This document shows positions 57,717 to 64,000 of a DNA stretch of 64,000 nucleotides, piece by piece. Position 1 is the first letter of the stretch; each line of letters opens with the position of its first letter. The position numbers were made by a program, and so were the translations under genes. The notes under the pieces are model-generated. The model did no database searches. It worked only from the letters and a program-made list of their open reading frames with translations, and was not told the origin of the DNA. This DNA comes from Propionivibrio hellwigii (GTDB lineage: Bacteria; Pseudomonadota; Gammaproteobacteria; Burkholderiales; Rhodocyclaceae), in contig NZ_JBEUWX010000002.1 of assembly GCF_041770905.1 (NCBI RefSeq), forward strand, positions 1,488,001-1,552,000, written 5' to 3'.

Positions 57717-58408
57717 CGTTTCAACTCCACACTCCATGAAGCCGTCGCGGCGCAATGAGCCGCTCTCGGCGTATTTTGCGAACCCTTTACGCCCGCTTCC
57801 CAAATATCGGGAAACTGGCAGCGAAATTGGCGGCAAAAAACGCCATCAGCAATAAAGATTTTGATTTTCATAGCATAACAGCCTTCTTTCCAGCCGTCGC
57901 GCGTCACGCGGAACCGAAGCGAACGCCACTGCCGACGGCGGTTTGCTGATTGTCGCGCGTCAGGCGCAGATACGCCCGGACAATACCGACCTATGCCGCC
58001 GGAGAAATTTGTCGGGCAGCGTTCGATCAATACATTCGACCGCTCGATTGGCGACACAGGCCGGCCGGCTATTCTATGCAACAGGAAGACCGCATCTGCT
58101 GATACGGCCGGCAATTTGGCCGCACACTCGTCTTTCACAAACAGGTCATACGATCCAATCGCCCCCTTGCAGAGGCCTGAACAGGCAGAAATTGGATGGA
58201 AATGATACGCAACGGGTTGTTCGGCAAGCGCGATTTCTTCTGCCAAACGGTTTGCCGTGATACGATTTTGTCCTTGTCGAAAGGACTGCTGTGCCGGAAC
58301 CTTGCGTCCATGACGGTAGAAATGCATGACTAATGACGCGGGGCAGCTTTGATTGTCGTATTTACTGCCCGCGCGCTCCGTGGTTTTTCTCCCGTTCGCA
58401 CGATGCAT
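57713..58408 (-). CDS. dubious ORF upstream of glmU
   Basis: A 231-codon frame fills most of the 807-bp gap between glmU and pntA; its stop overlaps the glmU start as ATGA, which would suit translational coupling. I recognise no domain, signal or conserved motif, and the protein is Cys- and Arg-rich like many spurious frames in GC-rich DNA. No good ribosome site was found. It could be a small unknown gene, but chance is the better explanation. The remaining gap (58409-58523) should hold the pntA promoter. Confidence 0.2.
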   Translation of the reverse strand: MHRANGRKTTERAGSKYDNQSCPASLVMHFYRHGRKVPAQQSFRQGQNRITANRLAEEIALAEQPVAYHFHPISACSGLCKGAIGSYDLFVKDECAAKLPAVSADAVFLLHRIAGRPVSPIERSNVLIERCPTNFSGGIGRYCPGVSAPDARQSANRRRQWRSLRFRVTRDGWKEGCYAMKIKIFIADGVFCRQFRCQFPDIWEAGVKGSQNTPRAAHCAATASWSVELKR

Positions 58409-58523
58409 TTTCGGTCGAATTTTCCGGAAGCTTCTTGTGATTTACGCACGATCATAAAAAACCTCCCGCAAGTACCCTGCCGACAATCCAAAATACCTCT
58501 GTTCTCATGACATGGAGCTTTAA

Positions 58524-60131
58524 ATGCCACTGACTATTGGCGTGCCGCGCGAAATTTTTCCCGGCGAAAAACGGGTTGCGACTGTTCCCGATGTCGTCGA
58601 AAAGCTGATCAAGCTTGGATTCAAGGTTGCGATTGAGTCTGGCGCGGGCGAAGCAGCGAATTTCAATGACGAGACCTATCGCGCAGCCGGCGCAGACATT
58701 GTCGCCGACGCCGCCCAGCTCTGGGCTGGCGCTGACATCATTTTCAAGGTACGCGGCCCGACGGTAGAAGAAGTCGCGCTGATGCGCGAAGGCAGTACGC
58801 TGATCTCCTTCATCTGGCCCGCCCAGAATCCGGAACTCATGGAGCAACTCGCTGCCCGGAAAGCCACCGTTCTGGCCATCGACTCTCTGCCTCGCCAGCT
58901 TTCCCGCGCCCAGAAAATGGATGCGTTGACCTCGATGGCCGGCATCAGCGGCTACCGGGCCGTCATTGAAGCGGCAAATGCTTTTGGCCGTTTTTTCAAT
59001 GGTCAGATTACGGCCGCCGGCAAGGTGCCTCCCGCCAAAGTGTTCATTGCCGGGGCGGGTGTCGCCGGCCTGGCGGCGATCGGCACGGCGGCCAACCTGG
59101 GCGCCATCGTGCGCGCCAACGATACGCGCGCCGAAGTCGCCGACCAAGTCAAGTCGCTGGGGGGTGAATTCGTCAAGGTAGATTACGAAGAGGACGGCTC
59201 TGGCGGCGGCGGTTACGCCAAGGTGATGAGCGAAGGCTTCCAGCAGGCGCAGCGCAAGATGTATGCCCAGCAAGCCAAGGAAGCAGACATCATCATCACG
59301 ACCGCGCTGATTCCCGGCAAGCCGGCGCCCAAACTGATCACCGAAGACATGGTGAAAAGTATGAAACCGGGCAGCGTCATCGTCGATATGGCGGGCGAAC
59401 AGGGTGGCAACTGCGAGCTGACCGAGCCGGGCCAGGCTATCGTCAAATATGGCGTCACGATCATCGGTTACACGGATCTGCCCAGCCGTCTGTCGAAACA
59501 GTCTTCGACACTGTACGCCACCAATCTGCTTCGTTTAACCGAAGAGTTGTGCAAGACCAAGGACGGCACCCTGAACGTTAATATGGAAGATGATGCCATT
59601 CGCGGCTTGACCGTCATCAAGAACGGCGAGATCACCTGGCCGCCCCCTCCGCTGAAACTTCCCGCGCCGCCGCCCGCCAAGCCTGCGGCCGCAGCCCCTG
59701 CGCCTGCCGCGAAAAAAGGGCATGGACACGGCGCCAGTGGAGAGCCGATGCCGGCCAGTACGCTAGCCATCATCGGCGGCATCATTGCCGTGCTCTTCGT
59801 GCTGGTCGGCCTGACGGCACCGCCCGCCTTCTTGTCGCACTTTACCGTGTTCGTGCTGGCCTGTTTCGTAGGCTATATGGTGGTTTGGAATGTCACACCT
59901 TCACTCCATACGCCGTTGATGAGCGTCACCAACGCCATTAGCAGCATCATCGCCATCGGCGCGCTGGTGCAAATCGCGCCGCCGCTCACCGACATTCCCG
60001 CCGATATCATTGCCGGCCGTTCCGTAGACTGGATCCGCTGTTTTGCCATCGGCGGCATCGTGCTGGCAACGATCAACATGTTTGGCGGCTTTGCGGTCAC
60101 ACAGCGCATGCTGCAAATGTTCCGCAAATAA
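58524..60131 (+). CDS. pntA: NAD(P) transhydrogenase subunit alpha, fused form
   Basis: PntA with PntB uses the proton gradient to reduce NADP by NADH. The 535-residue protein carries the NAD-binding dI domain (TIGVPREIFPGEKRVATVP, FIAGAGVAGLAAIGTAANLGA) and, after a Pro/Ala-rich linker near residues 375-400, the four helices of the membrane part (TLAIIGGIIAVLFVLVGLTA ...). So this is the fused E. coli-like alpha chain, not the split PntAa/PntAb. GGAG lies upstream and pntB follows after 18 bp. Confidence 0.95.
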   Translation: MPLTIGVPREIFPGEKRVATVPDVVEKLIKLGFKVAIESGAGEAANFNDETYRAAGADIVADAAQLWAGADIIFKVRGPTVEEVALMREGSTLISFIWPAQNPELMEQLAARKATVLAIDSLPRQLSRAQKMDALTSMAGISGYRAVIEAANAFGRFFNGQITAAGKVPPAKVFIAGAGVAGLAAIGTAANLGAIVRANDTRAEVADQVKSLGGEFVKVDYEEDGSGGGGYAKVMSEGFQQAQRKMYAQQAKEADIIITTALIPGKPAPKLITEDMVKSMKPGSVIVDMAGEQGGNCELTEPGQAIVKYGVTIIGYTDLPSRLSKQSSTLYATNLLRLTEELCKTKDGTLNVNMEDDAIRGLTVIKNGEITWPPPPLKLPAPPPAKPAAAAPAPAAKKGHGHGASGEPMPASTLAIIGGIIAVLFVLVGLTAPPAFLSHFTVFVLACFVGYMVVWNVTPSLHTPLMSVTNAISSIIAIGALVQIAPPLTDIPADIIAGRSVDWIRCFAIGGIVLATINMFGGFAVTQRMLQMFRK

Positions 60132-60149
60132 GAAAAGGGAGAAAAACTC

Positions 60150-61577
60150 ATGCCTACCAGTTTGGCTACTGTCGCCTATATCGGGGCCACCATCCTTTTC
60201 ATTCTTTGCCTTGGCGGGCTGTCGAACCAGGAAACCGCACGACGCGGCAACCTGTACGGCGTCATCGGCATGGCAATTGCCGTCATCGCCACGGTATTTG
60301 GGCCGCGCGTCCTGAGCGCCGGGCTGCCGTGGATCATCGGTTGCATGGTCGTCGGCGGTGCAATCGGGCTGTATCTGGCGCGCGTCGTCCAGATGACACA
60401 GATGCCCGAGCTAGTCGCTTTCATGCATAGCATGGTCGGCCTGGCGGCGATGTTCATCGGTTATGCAAGCTTTATCGACCCGGCCGCCTCGGTCGGCCTT
60501 TCGCCCGCAGAGCAAACCGTGCACGAGGTTGAAATGTACGTGGGCGTTCTGATCGGCGCGGTGACTTTTTCCGGATCGGTCGTTGCCTTCGGCAAACTGT
60601 CCGGCCGCATTGGCGGAAAACCCTTTTTGCTGCCCGGCCGCCATTTGATCAATCTTGTCGGCCTGCTCGTCGTCATCTGGTATGGCCGCGAGTTCCTCAA
60701 CGCGCAAAGCGTTGCCGAAGGCATTACGCCAATGGTCATCATGACGGTTATTTCGCTGCTTTTTGGCGTGCATATGGTTATGGCCATCGGCGGCGCCGAC
60801 ATGCCTGTCGTTGTTTCGATGCTCAATAGCTACTCAGGCTGGGCGGCGGCGGCTACCGGTTTTATGTTGTCCAACGACCTTCTGATCGTAACCGGTGCGC
60901 TGGTCGGTTCGAGCGGCGCCATTTTGTCGTACATCATGTGTAATGCCATGAACCGCAACTTCCTCAGCGTCATCAGCGGCGGCTTCGGTTCGGGCGGCAA
61001 TGCGTCCAAACCGGCGTCGGGCGGCGACGCGGCGCCAGCGGGTGAAACGACACCGATCTCGGCCGCGGAAACTGCCGAGCTTCTGAGCGAAGCCAAAAAT
61101 GTCATCATCGTCCCCGGTTACGGCATGGCCGTTGCTCAGGCACAGCATAGCGTCTATGAAATTACGCGCGTCCTGCGCGAGCGTGGCGTCAATGTCCGCT
61201 TTGGCATCCACCCGGTGGCGGGACGGATGCCCGGCCACATGAATGTTCTGCTCGCCGAAGCCAAAGTGCCCTACGATATCGTGCTTGAAATGGACGAGAT
61301 CAATGACGACTTTGCCGACACGGATGTCGCCATCGTGATTGGCGCCAACGATATCGTCAATCCGGCTGCGCAAGAAAATCCGAACAGCCCGATCGCGGGT
61401 ATGCCGATTCTCGAAGTATGGAAAGCAAAGACATCGATTGTCATGAAGCGCAGTATGGCTTCCGGCTATGCCGGTGTCGATAACCCGCTGTTCTACAAAG
61501 AGAACAACCGGATGCTTTTTGGCGATGCCAAGAAAATGCTGGACGAGGTACTCAATACGCTCAACGCGTCCAAATAA
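60150..61577 (+). CDS. pntB: NAD(P) transhydrogenase subunit beta
   Basis: 475 residues: eight to nine membrane helices in the first ~290 (GMAIAVIATVFGPRVLSAG, GIMHSMVGLAA-type segment AFMHSMVGLAAMFIGYA), then the NADP-binding dIII domain (VIIVPGYGMAVAQAQHSVYEI, FGIHPVAGRMPGHMNVLLAE, NDIVNPAAQ). GGGAG precedes the ATG. A strong terminator hairpin follows 45 bp after the stop. Confidence 0.96.
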   Translation: MPTSLATVAYIGATILFILCLGGLSNQETARRGNLYGVIGMAIAVIATVFGPRVLSAGLPWIIGCMVVGGAIGLYLARVVQMTQMPELVAFMHSMVGLAAMFIGYASFIDPAASVGLSPAEQTVHEVEMYVGVLIGAVTFSGSVVAFGKLSGRIGGKPFLLPGRHLINLVGLLVVIWYGREFLNAQSVAEGITPMVIMTVISLLFGVHMVMAIGGADMPVVVSMLNSYSGWAAAATGFMLSNDLLIVTGALVGSSGAILSYIMCNAMNRNFLSVISGGFGSGGNASKPASGGDAAPAGETTPISAAETAELLSEAKNVIIVPGYGMAVAQAQHSVYEITRVLRERGVNVRFGIHPVAGRMPGHMNVLLAEAKVPYDIVLEMDEINDDFADTDVAIVIGANDIVNPAAQENPNSPIAGMPILEVWKAKTSIVMKRSMASGYAGVDNPLFYKENNRMLFGDAKKMLDEVLNTLNASK

Positions 61578-61621
61578 AATGCCGTCTGCCTGCGGCAGAC
61601 ACCTCGAAGACAATCGAACCA

Positions 61622-61656
61622 AGGGCTTCCATCTTTCATGGAAGCCCTTGTTTTAT
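61622..61656 (+). terminator. intrinsic terminator after pntB
   Basis: AAGGGCTTCCAT and ATGGAAGCCCTT form a perfect 12-bp stem around a 5-base loop, followed by GTTTTA. A smaller hairpin (GTCTGCC-TGC-GGCAGAC) lies just upstream at about 61585-61601. Confidence 0.85.
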
Positions 61657-61659
61657 GGC

Positions 61660-62410
61660 ATTTCGGAGGAGGCGCCCGGAAGCCCTTTATCCATACGAAT
61701 TTCAGAGAGGCATGCCCGCAAATGCCCTATCCACGCGGGTTCTGGAGCGCCCCAAAAGCCTCTCGCACTTTGGGAAAAGGATTTAGAGAAGGGCAAGGCG
61801 GTAAAAAGAGCGTCAAGGGCAAAAAAGGTAGAAAAAGTGCCGAGCGCAAAATCAAACCCCATCTGAAATAAAGAAACCGAAGCCTTCGGCTTGCTACGCT
61901 CTCCGCCCCTGCGGGGCATCTGCCTCACAGTGGGAGAATTAAAAACCCATCGACCGCCTACGCTATATCGCTCCGTTACGCCCTCCTAAAGAGGATGCCC
62001 GAAAGCCAGCGTATTTGGGGCATTTCAGAGAAGGGTTCCCGCAAGCCCTTTATTTACGGGCATCTCAGAGGGGATGCTCTGGAACTCTTGTAAACAGAGC
62101 ATCTCCGAGCACCTGCCCGCCAGTCCTTTATTTATAAGGGTTCCAGAGTACCCTGCCCTGAGATCCTTTATCCATACGAATTTCAGAGAGGCATGCCCGC
62201 AAATGCCCTATCCACGGGGAGTTCAGGGCGCCCATATTTAGGACATTTAAAACATAGCGGACCGACTTTGCAAAAGACAAGGCGGCGGAACCGCAGACAG
62301 TACACTCAGCACAGCAAGGCGAGCCAGCGCCGTATTCTGGCAAAGGAAACCGCCATATTCAGAAGGGCTGCCCGGAGATCCTTTACCACGCGGAATTTAG
62401 GGCGCCTAGT
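61660..62410. repeat. palindromic unit array I with type D repeat
   Basis: The 910-bp gap between pntB and aroB holds about nine modular units (cores CCCTTTATCCATACGAA twice, CCCTATCCACGCGGG, CCCTTTATTTACGGG, CCTTTATTTATAAGGG and others). 61755-61992 is an inverted copy of the type D element at 44602-44822, with the hairpin CCGAAGCCTTCGG. The part 61680-61735 is repeated almost exactly at 62160-62215. No gene is seen. Confidence 0.8.
62254..62356 (+). repeat. CREE-like inverted-repeat element, copy 6
   Basis: 103 bp, ATAGCGGACCGACTTTGC left and GGCAAAGGAAACCGCCAT right, core ACAAGGCGGCGGAACCGCAG, ACAGTACACTCAGCACAGC, AAGGCGAGCCAGCGCCGTA. Of the six copies its core looks closest to the neisserial Correia interior as remembered (CCGCAGACAGTAC, GCAAGGCGAG). 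Confidence 0.85.
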
Positions 62411-62487
62411 TTCCGACCAGGGGAGTGAGGCCACCTGACGCGCAAACCCGTTGCCAAGCATGCCGCCGCGACACAATGTACGAGTGG

Positions 62488-63573
62488 CTAAGAGCGTGCG
62501 CAGATTGCGTTGCTAATTGCCGTCGGCGTCGCCGTATCAACGATAAGCGCCTCACCCAGCCGTTTGAGCAGCACCAATCGCATTTTCCCGCCCTGTACTT
62601 TTTTGTCACGCCACATCAGTTCAAGGTAGCGATCCACCGGCATGGCCGGACCGCGCACGGGCAAGCCAATGCGCACGAACAGTTGCTCGATGCGCGCAAT
62701 ATCGCCGCGTGACAGCCAGCCCTGATCGGCAGAGAGCTCGGCTGCCATCAATATACCGGCAGCAACCGCTTCTCCATGCAACCATGCACCATAGCCCAGC
62801 CCTGTTTCGATAGCATGGCCGAAAGTATGGCCTAGATTAAGCAAGGCGCGTTCGCCATGTTCCTGTTCATCGTTGGCCACAATCTCGGCCTTGTGTTGAC
62901 ACGAGCGATAAATGGCGTATTCGAGTGCGGCAGAATCCTTGTTCAACAGGGCATCTAGATGCGTTTCCAGCCAGTCCAGAAACGCCATATCCCGAATCAG
63001 CGCGTACTTGATGACTTCCGCCAGTCCCGCGCGCAATTCACGATCCGGTAAGGTTTTCAGCACATCCGTATCCGCCAATACCAGGTGAGGTTGATAAAAC
63101 GCACCAATCATGTTTTTGCCCAGGGGATGATTGATTGCCGTCTTACCCCCCACGGAAGAATCCACCTGCGCCAGCAGCGTCGTTGGAATTTGGATAAACG
63201 GGATGCCACGCTGATAACACGCAGCGGCAAATCCTGTCATATCACCCACCACGCCACCGCCCAGTGCGATCAGGGTAGTCGAACGCTCACAACGCCCTAC
63301 CAGCAAAGCGTCGAAAATCATATTCAGCGTTTCCCAGTTCTTATAGATCTCGCCATCCGGCAGAATCGTTTCCGCTGACACGGTAATACCCAGACGTTCC
63401 ATCAAAGTGCGCAGCGTTGGCAAATACAGCGGCGCAACGGTGACATTACTGACGATAGCCACCCGATGTACCGACTGAAAATATCCGGATAGCAGCCGCT
63501 TACTGCCCAGCAGACCCGCACCGATCAAAATCGAATAGGTGCGCGCGCCAAGCGCCACATTTAGCGATTCCAT
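62488..63573 (-). CDS. aroB: 3-dehydroquinate synthase
   Basis: AroB cyclises DAHP to dehydroquinate in the shikimate pathway. The 361-residue protein has YSILIGAGLL, TLIALGGGVVGDMTGFAAACYQRG in parts, QIPTTLLAQVDSSVGGKTAINHPLGKNMIGAF (NAD and zinc site), LGHTFGHAIE and GEAVAAGI. Its ATG overlaps the aroK end by 13 bp, the usual coupled aroKB arrangement. Confidence 0.96.
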   Translation of the reverse strand: MESLNVALGARTYSILIGAGLLGSKRLLSGYFQSVHRVAIVSNVTVAPLYLPTLRTLMERLGITVSAETILPDGEIYKNWETLNMIFDALLVGRCERSTTLIALGGGVVGDMTGFAAACYQRGIPFIQIPTTLLAQVDSSVGGKTAINHPLGKNMIGAFYQPHLVLADTDVLKTLPDRELRAGLAEVIKYALIRDMAFLDWLETHLDALLNKDSAALEYAIYRSCQHKAEIVANDEQEHGERALLNLGHTFGHAIETGLGYGAWLHGEAVAAGILMAAELSADQGWLSRGDIARIEQLFVRIGLPVRGPAMPVDRYLELMWRDKKVQGGKMRLVLLKRLGEALIVDTATPTAISNAICARS

Positions 63574-64000
63574 CGTTCGCTGACCTCCTTAACGAGTAAC
63601 TGAACCACAGAACGTATATTTCCCCGTCTTTCATTGACCACAAAATCGGCGACTTCCTGGTAAAGCGGATGGCGGCTCACAAACAATTCCTGTAATTTCT
63701 GCAAGGGATCTTTTACCTTTAGTAGCGGACGGTTTTTATCATTGCGCGTACGTTCCCATAAGACATGCGGCGGTGCATTCAGATAAACGACAAAGCCATT
63801 TTTCTGGAGATTTTTCCGGTTTTCTTCATGCAAGATTACCCCTCCGCCTGTCGCTAGGACATACCCATTCAGTGCCGTTAAATCTTTGATTATCCGTGCC
63901 TCGCGTTTGCGAAACCCTTCTTCACCTTCAATTTCGAATATCGTTGAAATATTTACACCTGTACGACTTTCGATCTCTCGATCAGAATCCACGAAGTCCA
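63561..64000 (-). CDS. aroK: shikimate kinase, N-terminus cut by window
   Basis: The frame enters from the right edge at DFVDSDREIESRTG and lacks the start and the Walker A loop, which lie outside. Present are the shikimate-binding DSDREIE, the FxxxGExxFRxxE segment (FEIEGEEGFRKREARII), VLATGGGV, and the LID region NRPLL. About 146 residues of an expected ~175 are here. Overlaps aroB by 13 bp. Confidence 0.95.
   Translation of the reverse strand, partial: DFVDSDREIESRTGVNISTIFEIEGEEGFRKREARIIKDLTALNGYVLATGGGVILHEENRKNLQKNGFVVYLNAPPHVLWERTRNDKNRPLLKVKDPLQKLQELFVSRHPLYQEVADFVVNERRGNIRSVVQLLVKEVSERWNR

Overview
The window is one piece of a GC-rich (roughly 60 %) bacterial chromosome. Gene content and order point to the Betaproteobacteria: a pteridine reductase next to ttcA, lptB-rpoN-hpf-ptsN-hprK, nadD-rsfS-rlmH-maf with rng, ribE-ribB-ribH-nusB-thiL-pgpA, a DUF2782 gene beside polA, and two BPSS1780-type membrane proteins. 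A Rhodocyclales-like organism would fit, but nothing here fixes the genus. No rRNA, tRNA, prophage, intact IS transposase or CRISPR array was seen.

Layout. 1-7.4 kb is the edge of an O-antigen/capsule cluster: ABC-2 permease (cut by the window), family-2 glycosyltransferase, NAD-sugar epimerase, WbpM/CapD-type dehydratase, initiating sugar-phosphate transferase, second epimerase. 8.9-17.2 kb: metH, murB, pteridine reductase, ttcA and an FHA protein. 17.7-28.9 kb, minus strand: hprK, ptsN, hpf, rpoN, lptB, recX, recA (with a consensus LexA box), cinA, pgpA, an AT-rich membrane-protein gene of foreign composition, thiL. 28.2-31.3 kb: nusB and riboflavin genes. 31.4-32.5 kb: a small scar of plasmid/ICE-type genes (KorB C-terminal fragment, VbhA/FicA-like antitoxin, frameshifted and truncated Fic toxin) between imperfect direct repeats. 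32.8-40.3 kb: MFS transporter, leuA, an Lrp regulator, an AraC/GyrI-like regulator and a complete class II Fic enzyme set among duplications. 40.3-50.4 kb: rng, trhP, a glycosyltransferase-like gene, maf, rlmH, rsfS, nadD, membrane proteins, DUF2782, LOG. 50.4-64 kb: polA, glmS, glmU, pntAB, aroB and partial aroK.

The striking feature is the intergenic DNA. Nearly every gap above about 500 bp is packed with repeats of several kinds: (1) about 70 short imperfect palindromes of roughly 40-bp period (CCC-AT-rich centre-GGG with GAAA/TTTC flanks) in arrays; (2) six copies of a ~104-bp inverted-repeat element whose interior closely resembles, from memory, the neisserial Correia element (CREE/NEMIS) but whose termini differ; (3) a ~235-bp element in two copies; (4) a ~225-bp element in two copies; (5) a ~75-bp element in three copies. 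They lie between genes, not inside the housekeeping genes, and duplicated segments differ by whole palindrome units.

Functionally the genes cover surface polysaccharide, cell-wall precursor supply (glmS, glmU, murB), cofactors (riboflavin, thiamine, NAD, B12-dependent methionine), DNA repair (recA, recX, polA), nitrogen/PTS regulation (rpoN, ptsN, hprK) and proton-driven transhydrogenation. Two Fic modules, one broken and one intact, lie about 7 kb apart.
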